DNA of 64,000 bases from an uncultured Lachnospiraceae bacterium (GCA_934351255.1 CAKRJH010000010.1:30308-94307), one strand, 5' to 3'. Shown: positions 18,253-28,094, counted from the stretch's first letter. Notes: a model not told the origin generated them from the sequence alone. A program made the numbers and translations.

Positions 18253-20244
18253 TTAATCTAACTGATATTCGGTATCGATTGCCCGGTTTGCCTTGACGAT
18301 CAGAGATACGATGACTGCGGCAAATACCAGGATAGCGATCAGACCGCCGACAAAACCTGCACCAAGGCTTCCGGTTGTGATCAGAGTACCGATCTGGTAT
18401 ACCAGGTAACCTACCGTAAATCCGGTGGCGAGCTGTAAGCAGATACCACCAAATAACCATTTACCACTCTGCATCTCTGAGTTCATAGCACCAAGTGCTG
18501 CGAAACATGGTGGGGTGTAGAGGTTGAACATCAGATACGCTAATGCTGCTACTTTTGTAAGAGCCATTGTCTGGGCAACAACGTTACCGTCACCGACTAA
18601 GGCTAACTCATCGGTATCGATGAAGTTTGTGATTGCATATACGGTTGCAAGGGTACCAACGACATTCTCTTTTGCGATAAATCCTGTGATAGAGGCTGCA
18701 GCTAACTGCCATGCTGCAATACCAACGACAGGAACTAACAGGTGAGAGAATGGTCCTGCGATCATAGCCAGGATGGAAGAGTTCTCCATTCCTTCCTCAA
18801 CCACCTTGAAGGCTGGTGTGAAGGACTGCATGATCTGTACAACCGTGTTACATACCAGGATAACGGTTCCGGCCTTGATGATGTATGCTTTACCACGGTT
18901 TAACATGGAAAGAGTAGCGATCTTCAGGCTTGGTACCTTGTACTCAGGAAGCTCGATGATGAAGAATGACTTTCTGTACTTCATACCGGTGATTGCTTTG
19001 ATCAGTAATGCGCCAAGAAGGATCAGAAGGATTCCTACGAAGTACATTAAAGGTCCGACCCACTTGGAGTTCGGGAAGAATGCTCCGGTGAACAGTGCGA
19101 TTACAGGAAGCTTGGCGCCACATGGCATGAAGGTTGCAAGCATCGCTGTGGTTCTACGTTCTCTCTCATTGCGGATGGTACGGCATGCCATGATGGCAGG
19201 GATACCACAACCGGTTCCGATGATCATAGGGATTACGGATTTACCGGACAAACCAACACGCTTGAAGATAGGATCAAGTACGACAGTGGCACGTGACATG
19301 TAACCACAATCCTCTAACAGAGCGATCAGGAAGTACATAACCATTACCAGTGGCAGGAAGCCGACTACGGCACCGACACCGCCGATGATACCATCTACTA
19401 ACAGTGCGTATAACAACGGATTTGCACCGGAGAGTTTGTCACCGACAAATCCCTGGAAGGTCTCGATCCATCCGACCAGGATATCTGCGAGCCAGGTACC
19501 CAGAGTAGACTGGGAGATGTAGAATACCAGGAACATGATACCGGCAAAGATGATCAGTCCGGATACCGGATTGGTCAGTACGGCATCGATCTTATCGCCT
19601 ACGGTCTTATCCTTGGTCAGGACCTTACGTTTCTCCACCTGCTTTACGATCGTGTTTACGAATGCGAAACGCTTACGGTCGGCAGACTCAACTTCTTTCT
19701 TATCGTGAAGATTGATCTCACCCTGCACATAAGGTGGCACCTGTCCTTTTCCCTCCAGAGAAGAAGCTGCCATAACGACTTCTTTTAATCCCCCCTGGGA
19801 AGTAGCTGTGGTCTTGATGACCGGACAGCCAAGCTTTTCAGACAGAAGTTTTTCATCAATCTGAGTTCCCTTTTTCTCATTGATGTCGCTCTTGTTCAGT
19901 GCGACAACTACCGGGACACCGAGCTCAAGAAGCTGTGTTGTAAAGAACAGGCTTCGGCTTAAGTTGGTAGCATCCACGATGTTGATGATAACATCCGGAT
20001 TTTCGTTTTTCACGTAACCGCTGGTGATACTCTCCTCAGATGTAAATGGTGACATGGAGTATGCTCCAGGAAGATCTACTGCGATCAGAGACTTGCTCTC
20101 ATCGTGGTAGGCTTTCTTGATTGGGCTTTCTTTTTTATCAACGGTAACACCAGCCCAGTTACCGATCTTTTCATTTCTTCCCGTCAATGCGTTGTACATG
20201 GTAGTCTTTCCACTGTTGGGATTTCCTGTTAACGCAATTCTCAT
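18253..20244 (-). CDS. feoB: ferrous iron transporter FeoB
   Basis: Membrane Fe(II) permease with an N-terminal GTPase. The G1 motif GNPNSGKTT is at 7-15, a DLPGAYS G3 motif lies near 57, and NKSD (G4) near 120. After a helical spacer the core has two gate regions with about ten membrane spans and conserved cysteines in GTGCGIPA and in YTPPCFAA. The 663 residues are slightly short of the enterobacterial form. AAGGAGG precedes the ATG and feoA lies 31 nt upstream. Its shared promoter carries a DtxR-type operator, so it should be made when iron is low. Confidence 0.96.
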   Translation of the reverse strand: MRIALTGNPNSGKTTMYNALTGRNEKIGNWAGVTVDKKESPIKKAYHDESKSLIAVDLPGAYSMSPFTSEESITSGYVKNENPDVIINIVDATNLSRSLFFTTQLLELGVPVVVALNKSDINEKKGTQIDEKLLSEKLGCPVIKTTATSQGGLKEVVMAASSLEGKGQVPPYVQGEINLHDKKEVESADRKRFAFVNTIVKQVEKRKVLTKDKTVGDKIDAVLTNPVSGLIIFAGIMFLVFYISQSTLGTWLADILVGWIETFQGFVGDKLSGANPLLYALLVDGIIGGVGAVVGFLPLVMVMYFLIALLEDCGYMSRATVVLDPIFKRVGLSGKSVIPMIIGTGCGIPAIMACRTIRNERERRTTAMLATFMPCGAKLPVIALFTGAFFPNSKWVGPLMYFVGILLILLGALLIKAITGMKYRKSFFIIELPEYKVPSLKIATLSMLNRGKAYIIKAGTVILVCNTVVQIMQSFTPAFKVVEEGMENSSILAMIAGPFSHLLVPVVGIAAWQLAAASITGFIAKENVVGTLATVYAITNFIDTDELALVGDGNVVAQTMALTKVAALAYLMFNLYTPPCFAALGAMNSEMQSGKWLFGGICLQLATGFTVGYLVYQIGTLITTGSLGAGFVGGLIAILVFAAVIVSLIVKANRAIDTEYQLD

Positions 20245-20275
20245 ACAGAAACCTCCTTAAATGATGTAAGTGATT

Positions 20276-20488
20276 TTATATTAAAATGGCATCAGCCAGA
20301 TCAATATCAATGTTGTAACGGCCATCTTTGATGGATACGACACAGTTTTTTCTTTTGCGGCTCACCACGGTGATCGGTTCTCCGCTAAAGCAACCCAGAG
20401 AAAAGAGGAATGCTTTCATCTCCTCGTCATCTGTTTTAATGTCGCGTACAAGGTATTCAGTTCCTAAATCTGCCTCGCGTAATGTCAT
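20276..20488 (-). CDS. feoA: FeoA protein
   Basis: A 70-residue SH3-like cytoplasmic protein that works with FeoB. It has the usual FeoA pattern: FLFSLGCFSGEPITVVSRKRKNCVV with terminal IDIDLADAILI. It is the first gene of the feo operon. Confidence 0.92.
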   Translation of the reverse strand: MTLREADLGTEYLVRDIKTDDEEMKAFLFSLGCFSGEPITVVSRKRKNCVVSIKDGRYNIDIDLADAILI

Positions 20489-20579
20489 AATAGAAGCTCC
20501 TTTCTACATCGAAATAATCCTGCCTGATTTGATAACAAAAGTTAGCAAGAACTATACGATGTAAGCATATTCGAATATC

Positions 20580-20597
20580 GGTTAGCATTACCTAACC
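20580..20597 (-). promoter_or_regulatory. DtxR/IdeR-like operator at the feo promoter
   Basis: GGTTAG (20580-20585) and CTAACC (20592-20597) are exact inverted repeats 6 bp apart. Read on the minus strand, TTAGGTAATGCTAACC matches most of the DtxR consensus TTAGGTTAGCCTAACCTAA. It lies just after the -10 box, where an iron-loaded repressor would block initiation. Confidence 0.65.
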
Positions 20598-20603
20598 AAG
20601 AAC

Positions 20604-20632
20604 AAAATAAACCATTTCTTTTCAATTGTCAA
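20604..20632 (-). promoter_or_regulatory. feoA promoter
   Basis: On the minus strand, TTGACA (20632-20627), a 17-bp spacer and TATTTT (20609-20604). The predicted start falls in or next to the operator. Confidence 0.7.
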
Positions 20633-20652
20633 CACAGAATTTCAGAAAAGTG

Positions 20653-20661
20653 TGGTATGAT
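20653..20661 (+). promoter_or_regulatory. extended -10 promoter of the GH3 gene
   Basis: TGGTATGAT is an extended -10 box with no convincing -35 at 17 bp. Transcription would begin near 20668, about 23 nt before the ATG. Confidence 0.5.
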
Positions 20662-20690
20662 TTATATTGAAATAAAAGGAGGACGAGCGT

Positions 20691-22847
20691 ATGACGAGAA
20701 AGGAAGCGGTGGAACAGGCCCGCAGGCTGGTAGACCGGATGACAGTGCAGGAGGCGGCATCCCAGCTAAGATATGATGCTCCGGCGATCACGAGACTGGG
20801 AGTTCCTTCTTATAATTGGTGGAATGAGTCTCTGCATGGAGTGGCAAGAGCCGGCAGGGCGACCATGTTTCCACAGGCGATCGGTCTGGGAGCAACCTTT
20901 GATCCTGAGCTGTTGCAGCAGATCGGTGAGGCGATCGCAGTGGAGGGTCGCGCCAAGTATCAGGAGGCGCAAAAGCATGAAGATCATGATATTTATAAGG
21001 GACTGACCTTCTGGGCTCCCAATGTCAATATCTTCCGCGACCCGCGCTGGGGACGGGGACATGAGACCTACGGGGAGGATCCGGTGCTGACCGCGAGACT
21101 GGGCGTGGCATATATTAAGGGGATTCAAAAGAAAACCTCGGACGGTTATATGATGGCGGCTGCCTGTGCGAAACATTTTGCAGTGCATTCCGGCCCGGAG
21201 AACGAGCGCCACACTTTTGACGCACAGGTTTCTGACCGGGATCTCTGGGAGACATATCTTCCGGCATTTGAGGCCTGCGTACGTGAGGGGAAGGTGGAGG
21301 CGGTGATGGGTGCCTACAACCGTACCAACGGAGAACCCTGCTGTGGCCATGAGTATCTCATCGGAGAGGTGTTGCGCAGACAATGGGGATTTGAGGGACA
21401 TTTTGTATCAGATTGCTGGGCAATTCAGGATTTCCACATGCATCATCATGTCACGGCATTTCCGGAGGATTCGGTGAAAAAAGCACTGGAAGCAGGGTGT
21501 GACCTGAACTGTGGATGTACCTATCAGAAGGTGATGAATGCCTATGAGAGAGGCCTTATAAAGGAAGAAACGATTCGGGAGGCTGCGGTGCGGCTGATGA
21601 CGACCAGATATCTGCTGGGCATCCTGGGAGAAGGAAGCCACGAGCAGTTTTCGATGGACGAGGTGGAATCGCCGGAGCATCTGCGACTGTCCAGACAGGC
21701 TGCGGTGGAGAGTATTGTCCTGTTAAAGAATCAGGGCAGGATACTGCCGATCGATCGGGATCGTGTGAGAACGGTAGGTGTGATCGGACCGAATGCGGAC
21801 AGCGTGGCGGCACTTCGCGGCAATTATTATGGAGAGGCCGGGCGGTATGTCACGGTGCTGGAGGGCATCCGTGAGGAGGCATCGCGTGAGACCATGCCCG
21901 GCGATGAGGATCAGGTGCGCGTGCTGTACGCAAAAGGATGCCCACTCTGGGAAGGACAGGATCCACAGCAGGGGACACAGGATGCGCTTGATGACATGCT
22001 GCTTGAGGCGCACCGTGTCGCCAGGGACAGTGATCTGCTGATCCTGTGCCTGGGATTGGATGAGACCCTGGAGGGCGAAGAGGGAGACGAGGGGAATGCC
22101 TTTGCGTCCGGGGACAAGAAGGATCTTTCACTGCCTGCCTGCCAGCAGCGGCTTCTGGAGGAGATGATCGACACCGGAAGACCGGTGGTCCTGTGCATGC
22201 TGGCAGGAAGTGCCATGGATATGACCTATGCCAGCGAACATGCCGGAGCTATCCTGCAGGTATGGTATCCCGGCAGCGAGGGAGGCCATGCGCTTGCGGA
22301 CATCCTGTTTGGCCGACAGGTGCCGGGTGGCAAACTGCCGGTGACGATCTATCGTGATATCAATGATCTTCCGGATTTCCGGGATTACAGTATGAAAGGA
22401 CGGACATACCGCTATCTTCTGAAACCGGCACTGTATCCGTTCGGATTCGGGCTGGGATATGGCGCGGCGACGATCACCGGAGTTCAGGTGTTTGGCAATA
22501 TTAACGACGGAGAGGTGCTTCAGGTGCAGGCAGACATTCACAATGACAGTGAATATCCGGTCAATGAGGTGTTACAGCTCTATGCGCACTGCCGGAACAG
22601 CTCCGATGAGACACCGAAACCGCATCTTCTGGCATTCTGCAGGATCCGCCTGGCACCGGGTGGCGCATGCAGACACGTCTTCGGTGTGAATTACCGGGAT
22701 TTTGCCACGGTCAATATTCTGGGGCGTCGTCATGTGAGCGGGACGATCGGAGACCTGTATCTGGGATTCGGACAGCCGGACAGACGGAGCCTGGAACTGG
22801 CGGATATTTCCCTGCGCATGGTCAAGGTGCCGCTGATGCCGGAATAA
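20691..22847 (+). CDS. glycoside hydrolase family 3 (beta-glucosidase/xylosidase type)
   Basis: A 718-residue intracellular enzyme with no signal peptide. The GH3 N-terminal barrel shows NWWNESLHGVAR near 42 and DPRWGRGHETYGEDP near 116. The nucleophile aspartate is in FVSDCWAIQDFH, near residue 241. An alpha/beta sandwich with EGDEGN-type acid residues (near 465) and a C-terminal FnIII-like domain follow. The NWWNE and SDCWAI forms are common in beta-xylosidase-like members. It probably cleaves imported plant oligosaccharides. AAAGGAGG precedes the ATG, and the gene diverges from feo. Confidence 0.92.
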   Translation: MTRKEAVEQARRLVDRMTVQEAASQLRYDAPAITRLGVPSYNWWNESLHGVARAGRATMFPQAIGLGATFDPELLQQIGEAIAVEGRAKYQEAQKHEDHDIYKGLTFWAPNVNIFRDPRWGRGHETYGEDPVLTARLGVAYIKGIQKKTSDGYMMAAACAKHFAVHSGPENERHTFDAQVSDRDLWETYLPAFEACVREGKVEAVMGAYNRTNGEPCCGHEYLIGEVLRRQWGFEGHFVSDCWAIQDFHMHHHVTAFPEDSVKKALEAGCDLNCGCTYQKVMNAYERGLIKEETIREAAVRLMTTRYLLGILGEGSHEQFSMDEVESPEHLRLSRQAAVESIVLLKNQGRILPIDRDRVRTVGVIGPNADSVAALRGNYYGEAGRYVTVLEGIREEASRETMPGDEDQVRVLYAKGCPLWEGQDPQQGTQDALDDMLLEAHRVARDSDLLILCLGLDETLEGEEGDEGNAFASGDKKDLSLPACQQRLLEEMIDTGRPVVLCMLAGSAMDMTYASEHAGAILQVWYPGSEGGHALADILFGRQVPGGKLPVTIYRDINDLPDFRDYSMKGRTYRYLLKPALYPFGFGLGYGAATITGVQVFGNINDGEVLQVQADIHNDSEYPVNEVLQLYAHCRNSSDETPKPHLLAFCRIRLAPGGACRHVFGVNYRDFATVNILGRRHVSGTIGDLYLGFGQPDRRSLELADISLRMVKVPLMPE

Positions 22848-22942
22848 TATGACGCTGGGGCATTTGATGCCGGAGTCGGACGCAGATAGCAATATATGCG
22901 TACACAGCATAATTCAGGGTAAATGAACACGAATAATTTCGG

Positions 22943-22971
22943 TGTTTTATGGTGGAAACATTGATTATAAT
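22943..22971 (+). promoter_or_regulatory. possible promoter of the CotH-like gene
   Basis: A perfect TATAAT (22966-22971) with a poor -35 (TGTTTT at 22943). It lies 33 nt before the start codon. Confidence 0.35.
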
Positions 22972-23004
22972 AGAAGTACCATAAATTATAAGGAGGATCT
23001 GCAT

Positions 23005-25524
23005 ATGAGGAAACAGAAATGTCTGGCTCTGGTGCTTGCGATGAGCCTGGTAGCCGGTGGACTGACCCCGCTTGGGGCAGACCGTGTATTTACCGGTACG
23101 ACGACGCAGGCAGCACAGGCGGCACAGGCAGCGCAGACGCAGAACAGTGGGGTGGAGTTTTCAAAAGAAAGCGGCAGTTATGAGGAGAGCACACTGGAAC
23201 TTTCCGCACCGGAGGGCAGTGAGATCTACTATACCCTGGACGGTTCCGATCCGGCAGACCCGGACAATGGGAACCGGATCCTGTATCAGAATGCGATCTC
23301 TCTGAAATCCCGCAAGGATGATCCGAATGTGCTCAGTGCCATTGATCCGTCCCTGTTTGACGCGGCCCATGATAAGTATGATGCTGAGTCCAAGACGTTC
23401 AAGAGCACGATGAAGGCACCGGCGGACAGTCAGGTGGACAAGTGCTATACTGTGCGCGCGACGGCCAAGGATGGGAATGGTGTGTATTCCGACGTGGTGA
23501 CCAATACCTATTTTGTGGGACCGATGTCAGAGCATATCGAGGGACTCAAAGAAAGCTGCAAGGCGGCAGGAAAACCGCTTTCCGTGATATCCATCTCCAT
23601 GGACAGTGACGATCTGTTTGATTCCAACAAGGGCATCTATGTCAAGGGGGATGTCTTCAACACGGCAGTGTCTGCGATGCTGGAGACCGGCGTGTCGCTG
23701 AGCAGATACGATGCAAGAAACATTGATGCCAATTACAAGCAAAAGGGTAAAAACTGGGAGCGCGAGACCCATATCGATTACTTCGAGACCGATGGCGATA
23801 CGACCACGTGCCTGCTGCAGCAGGACTGCGGTATCCGTATCCAGGGCAACTATTCCCGCTCGGATTACCAGAAGGGATTCCGCCTGTACGCCAGAGCGGA
23901 CTACGGAAAGAAGAATTTTAAGTATACCTTCTTTGACGGGGCAAAGGATGATGCGGGCAACGTTATTGACAAGTTCAAGACTCTGACCCTGCGCAACGGC
24001 GGGAACTGTGCATTTACCACGAAGTTTTCCGATGCTGCCAACCAGATGATGCTCAAGGAGGCAGCCACTGCGGTGGAGACACAGAACGCGAGACCATGTG
24101 TCGTATATCTGGACGGAGAGTACTGGGGACTGTATGTGCTTCAGGACGATTACACGGACAATTATATGGAGACCAAACACGGTGTCAACAAGGACAATGT
24201 CATTGTCTACAAGGGAGATGCCGAGGCCTATGACATTGGTTACAAGCTCGATGAGGGTTCCCTGCCTGTGGGCTGTGATGAGATTGCAGATGTAGATTAT
24301 TATTACCGTGACATGTACAAATTTATGGATGAACACGAGGATCTGTCCGATGATGCCGATTACGAAGAGTTTACAAAGATGATCGATCCGGAATCCTGCC
24401 TGCAGTATTTTGCGCTGGAGACCTGGATCAATAACAAGTGGGACTGGCCGGGGAAGAACTGGTCGATGTGGAAGACGGTAACGACCGATGACAGCATACC
24501 GTACGCGGATGGAAGATTCCGCTTCATGATCTATGACGTGGAGTTCGGTGGAGTCAGCGGAAGTTCTGATGCCAGGGCCAATACGGTCAAGGAGAGCAAT
24601 CTGCTGGATTATCAGACAGGCAATAAGGACAAGCCCAATGTACGGTTCTTTGCCTACCTGATGACGAATCGTGGATTCCGTGACCGCTTCTGCCAGATGC
24701 TGACGGATCTGACGGACGAGGTGTTTACCACCTTAAAGACCACAGCCGTGATGGATTATTTCGAGGCTTCCTGGTCTCCTCTGCTGAATCAGTTCTTTGA
24801 AAGATATCCGGGCTCCGGAGACTCTTTGGATGCGCTTTATGGAGGATATGCATCCCTGCAGTGCATGAGAGATTTTTATGCAAAGAGAGCGAAGTATATT
24901 CCGAAGATCGTGACCTATGTTCATAAGGAATTTAACGATGTAGAACCGACTCCGACACCGACGGCAGAGCCGACACAGACACCGGAAGTGACTGAGACAC
25001 CGGTTCCACCTGCAGAGACGTCCACACCGGCACCGATGCCTCCGACAGAATCATCAAAGCCATCTGCACCGGATACGCCGATGACCTCTGTTGCGACACA
25101 GCCTGCTGCAGGACAGGAGATCCGAAATAGTGATGCTGTCTATGTGGTAAATAAGGATGCGAAGACGGTAACCTACAAGAGACCGTCCGCAAATGTCTCT
25201 ACCTGCGTGATCCCGGACAGTCTGGTGGTTGATGGACGGAGCTATCCGGTCACAGCCATTGCCGGAAACGCTTTCGCAGCAAAGAAACTGACGAGTGTGG
25301 TGATCGGCAAACATGTGACATCTATCGGAAACAAGGCATTTTACAAGTGCAAGACGCTCAAAAAGATCACGATCAAGAGTAAGAAATTAAAGAACGTGGG
25401 CAAATATGCGATCAAGGGAATTTCCCGGAAGGCAGCGATCAAATGTCCTTCCTCCAGGAAGAAGGCATATAAGAAGTTGTTCACGAAGAAGACAGGGTAT
25501 CTGGGATCCATGAAGATCCGATAG
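23005..25524 (+). CDS. secreted CotH-kinase-like surface protein with BspA-type tail
   Basis: An 839-residue exported protein. I start at the ATG at 23005, behind AGGAGG, which gives a clean signal peptide (MRKQK then a hydrophobic stretch to about 30). A chitobiase C-terminal-like domain follows (near 60-95, SEIYYTLDGSDP). The CotH domain spans about 190-620, with TLRNGGNC near 330, VVYLDGEYWGLYVLQDDY near 370, and MIYDVEFGG near 511. A Pro/Thr-rich linker (about 645-690) leads to a Lys-rich LRR_5-type tail (about 710-839). CotH proteins phosphorylate coat proteins in spore formers, but many clostridial members are cell-surface proteins of unknown substrate. Confidence 0.88.
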   Translation: MRKQKCLALVLAMSLVAGGLTPLGADRVFTGTTTQAAQAAQAAQTQNSGVEFSKESGSYEESTLELSAPEGSEIYYTLDGSDPADPDNGNRILYQNAISLKSRKDDPNVLSAIDPSLFDAAHDKYDAESKTFKSTMKAPADSQVDKCYTVRATAKDGNGVYSDVVTNTYFVGPMSEHIEGLKESCKAAGKPLSVISISMDSDDLFDSNKGIYVKGDVFNTAVSAMLETGVSLSRYDARNIDANYKQKGKNWERETHIDYFETDGDTTTCLLQQDCGIRIQGNYSRSDYQKGFRLYARADYGKKNFKYTFFDGAKDDAGNVIDKFKTLTLRNGGNCAFTTKFSDAANQMMLKEAATAVETQNARPCVVYLDGEYWGLYVLQDDYTDNYMETKHGVNKDNVIVYKGDAEAYDIGYKLDEGSLPVGCDEIADVDYYYRDMYKFMDEHEDLSDDADYEEFTKMIDPESCLQYFALETWINNKWDWPGKNWSMWKTVTTDDSIPYADGRFRFMIYDVEFGGVSGSSDARANTVKESNLLDYQTGNKDKPNVRFFAYLMTNRGFRDRFCQMLTDLTDEVFTTLKTTAVMDYFEASWSPLLNQFFERYPGSGDSLDALYGGYASLQCMRDFYAKRAKYIPKIVTYVHKEFNDVEPTPTPTAEPTQTPEVTETPVPPAETSTPAPMPPTESSKPSAPDTPMTSVATQPAAGQEIRNSDAVYVVNKDAKTVTYKRPSANVSTCVIPDSLVVDGRSYPVTAIAGNAFAAKKLTSVVIGKHVTSIGNKAFYKCKTLKKITIKSKKLKNVGKYAIKGISRKAAIKCPSSRKKAYKKLFTKKTGYLGSMKIR

Positions 25525-25545
25525 ATCATTTCACACAGAAAAACA

Positions 25546-25580
25546 AATAGGCAGCCCGCAAATGCGGGTTGTCTATTTTT
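25546..25580 (+). terminator. terminator after the CotH-like gene
   Basis: AATAGGCAGCCCGCA (25546-25560) pairs with TGCGGGTTGTCTATT (25563-25577), followed by Ts and a second T7 run at 25584. Confidence 0.85.
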
Positions 25581-25680
25581 CGGTTTTTTTATATAATGAT
25601 GCAAGGGGCAAAATATCTTTTGAACCTGACATAATATCATTGAGAATATTTTAGAAATAAAAGGAAAGGCGGAAGCAAAA

Positions 25681-26631
25681 ATGAAGTATATTTATGGCGT
25701 AGACCTTGGGGGAACGACCGTTAAGATGGGACTGTTTGACGGGGAGGGAAAGGAACTTCTGGAAAAGTGGGAGATCCCTACGAGAAAGGAAGAATCCGGA
25801 GCGTATATTCTTCCGGATATCGCAAAGGCGATCCACGATAAAAATGAGGAAAAGAAGATCTCTGTCGAAGATATTGTCGGAATCGGTATGGGTGTACCGG
25901 GACCGATCACAGAGGACGGACGTGTGCTCAAGTGTGCCAATCTGGGATGGGGTATTTTCTCCGTCAGCAAGGAGCTTGGCAGAATGACCGGTGTCTCCCG
26001 GATCTGTGTGGGCAACGATGCCAATGTCGCAGCTCTGGGTGAGCAGTGGCGCGGAGGCGGACGTGGCTTTGAGAGTATTGTTATGGTGACACTGGGGACC
26101 GGAGTCGGCGGAGGAATCATCCTCCACGGTCAGATCCTGACCGGAAGCAACGGAGCGGCCGGAGAGATCGGACACATCACTGTCAATCCAAAGGAAACAC
26201 GGGTATGCGGCTGTGGAAAGAAGGGATGTCTCGAGCAATATTCTTCTGCAACGGGGATCACCCGAATGTCCAAGGAAGCACTGGAGAACAGCACGGTGGA
26301 TTCGGAGCTTCGCCGGTATGACCATCCTATCACCGGACTGGAGCTGTTTAAGGCATACAAAAACGACGATGCCCTGGCTAAAGAGATCGTCGATACATTT
26401 TCAGATTATCTGGGAATGGGATTGGCTCATGTAGCCGCTGTGGTGGATCCACAGGCGTTTGTTATTGGTGGCGGCGTGTCCAAAAACGGACAGATCGTGA
26501 TCGATGTGATCCAGGAAAAGTATGAGCAGGATGTCATGTTTGCACTCAAGGGCAAGCAGTTCCGCCTGGCAGAGCTTGGCAATGACGCCGGTATGTATGG
26601 TGCCTGCCGTATGGTTCTGACCAGTCTGTAG
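25681..26631 (+). CDS. ROK family glucokinase
   Basis: Phosphorylates glucose, and perhaps related sugars, with ATP. The 316 residues begin with the phosphate loop DLGGTTVK at 6-13. GNDANVAALGE lies near 112, TLGTGVGGGI near 138, and the ROK zinc motif CGCGKKGCLE near 178. It has no N-terminal helix-turn-helix, so it is an enzyme rather than a ROK repressor. It lies downstream of the GH3 gene, whose products it could use. Confidence 0.93.
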   Translation: MKYIYGVDLGGTTVKMGLFDGEGKELLEKWEIPTRKEESGAYILPDIAKAIHDKNEEKKISVEDIVGIGMGVPGPITEDGRVLKCANLGWGIFSVSKELGRMTGVSRICVGNDANVAALGEQWRGGGRGFESIVMVTLGTGVGGGIILHGQILTGSNGAAGEIGHITVNPKETRVCGCGKKGCLEQYSSATGITRMSKEALENSTVDSELRRYDHPITGLELFKAYKNDDALAKEIVDTFSDYLGMGLAHVAAVVDPQAFVIGGGVSKNGQIVIDVIQEKYEQDVMFALKGKQFRLAELGNDAGMYGACRMVLTSL

Positions 26632-26633
26632 GA

Positions 26634-26684
26634 ATGGGAAAAACGTTGGTTTTTCCCTTGCAAGAATTGCTTTGCAATTCTTGA
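26634..26684. repeat. double-hairpin repeat, inverted copy
   Basis: GGGAAAAAC-GTTG-GTTTTTCCC, then CAAGAATTGC-TTT-GCAATTCTTG. On the minus strand this is the same module as at 17969-18014, with the same order and spacing. It lies between convergent genes and may also act as a terminator. Confidence 0.7.
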
Positions 26685-26736
26685 CATTACGGGTAGTTTC
26701 CTGTCATGTAAAAAGAACTGATCCCGGTCTCCGGAA

Positions 26737-27639
26737 TTAATCCGGAAGGCTGGGGATCAGTTCCACATAGACCTGATCAAATGTCTGCTGTAGTTCCGCG
26801 CGGATCTCGTTGCGAAGCTGCAGCAGTATTTTTGTATTGATCAGACTGTTATGGCTGGTCATATAGATCTCAACCCAGGTCTTTCGCCCGGTCTGGATCA
26901 CATCCAGAAATTCGATGTCATAATGTACCTTATCCATATGTTTTTCCGCAATGTGGCGGATCGTGTCCATGCTGTCTTCCTCCGGTGCGAACAGCACCAG
27001 GCTGCGCAGGTTGGAGAGGATCATTTTGACCGGTTCGACGAGAAGCAGGCAGGCCATGATGATCGCTACCAGAGGATCAATGTAGGCGGCCAGATGCGCC
27101 CATGCTGTCCTGCGCAGAGCCATCTGTACAAAGAAGGCGATGGAGACACCGAGGCTGGAGATGACATCCAGTTTCCAGATGTAGATTTCTGCCCGTATTG
27201 TCAGGGAGGCGTACCGTCGGCTGAAATAGTGTAGCAGCAGATAGATGAACAGACAGCCAAAGCAGACTGCGAGTTCGAAGAATGCGATCTTGCCGCCGTC
27301 CACCTGGCGGCCGCCGTGCAGGATCGTCATGACATTGTCCCAGATAAGGCGCAGGGTGACGGCCAGGAGCACACTGTACTTGATCACCACAAACAGCGAT
27401 TCCACCTGGGAGAAGCCGTAGGGGTGTTTCTCGGTGACCGGCTTGTACAGAAGCGGTACCAGGACCAGGAACGGGCCGATCATGATCAGATCGGTCACAT
27501 CAAAAATACAGTCCATCAGCAGGGAATGTGACCGGGTCAGATAGGCCATGATCCCTTCAGACAGCATAAACAGGATGCTGCCGATCAGAGAGATGTTCAT
27601 GATCCTTTTTTCATTTTTCATTTTCGATTCATTTTTCAT
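26737..27639 (-). CDS. cation diffusion facilitator family transporter
   Basis: A 300-residue membrane protein with about six spans between residues 15 and 215 and a cytoplasmic C-terminal domain. MDCIFDVTDLIM supplies aspartates of the first metal site and HPYGFSQVE the usual loop. The second site (IWKLDVISSLG) lacks the typical His, so the metal preference (Zn, Fe or Mn) is uncertain. Three in-frame ATGs lie within the first 15 codons and none has a strong ribosome binding site. It starts 2 nt after dtd and is coupled to it. Confidence 0.87.
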   Translation of the reverse strand: MKNESKMKNEKRIMNISLIGSILFMLSEGIMAYLTRSHSLLMDCIFDVTDLIMIGPFLVLVPLLYKPVTEKHPYGFSQVESLFVVIKYSVLLAVTLRLIWDNVMTILHGGRQVDGGKIAFFELAVCFGCLFIYLLLHYFSRRYASLTIRAEIYIWKLDVISSLGVSIAFFVQMALRRTAWAHLAAYIDPLVAIIMACLLLVEPVKMILSNLRSLVLFAPEEDSMDTIRHIAEKHMDKVHYDIEFLDVIQTGRKTWVEIYMTSHNSLINTKILLQLRNEIRAELQQTFDQVYVELIPSLPD

Positions 27640-27641
27640 GA

Positions 27642-28094
27642 TTAAAACCCTAATTCCCCGCTGTCCATCACAATGGTAAACGGACCGTCATTGCACAGGG
27701 ACACCTGCATGTCAGCGCCAAAGCTTCCGGTCTGTGTCTCGATGCCTTCCCGGCGGCATGCATCGACCAGGTAGTCATAGAGTTCCTCGGCGAGAGCCGG
27801 AGGGGCTGCATTGACAAAGGAAGGACGGTTGCCCTTGCGGCAGTTTGCATACAGTGTGAACTGGGAGACCAGAAGAAGCTGGCCGTGGACATCGAGCAGT
27901 GAGAGATTGGTCTTGCCGTTCTCATCGGCAAAGATCCGCAGGTTCCACATTTTTTTGAGCATGCTATCGGCAGTGTCACGGGTGTCATCCGGTCCGACGC
28001 CGATCAGGACCAGAAGCCCCTGGTCGATCTGACCGGTCTGTTGTTCTTCGACAGTGACGCGCGCCCGCGTGACACGCTGTAAGATAAATTTCAT
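27642..28094 (-). CDS. dtd: D-aminoacyl-tRNA deacylase
   Basis: Removes D-amino acids and glycine mischarged on tRNA. The start is the ATG at 28094, behind GGAGGTCTT, giving 150 residues that begin [11 protein letters not shown]. The [15 protein letters not shown] motif near 78 and NDGPFTI near 138 (in place of the usual NxGPVT) are the two active-site elements. It is co-transcribed with the CDF gene downstream. Confidence 0.94.
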   Translation of the reverse strand: MKFILQRVTRARVTVEEQQTGQIDQGLLVLIGVGPDDTRDTADSMLKKMWNLRIFADENGKTNLSLLDVHGQLLLVSQFTLYANCRKGNRPSFVNAAPPALAEELYDYLVDACRREGIETQTGSFGADMQVSLCNDGPFTIVMDSGELGF

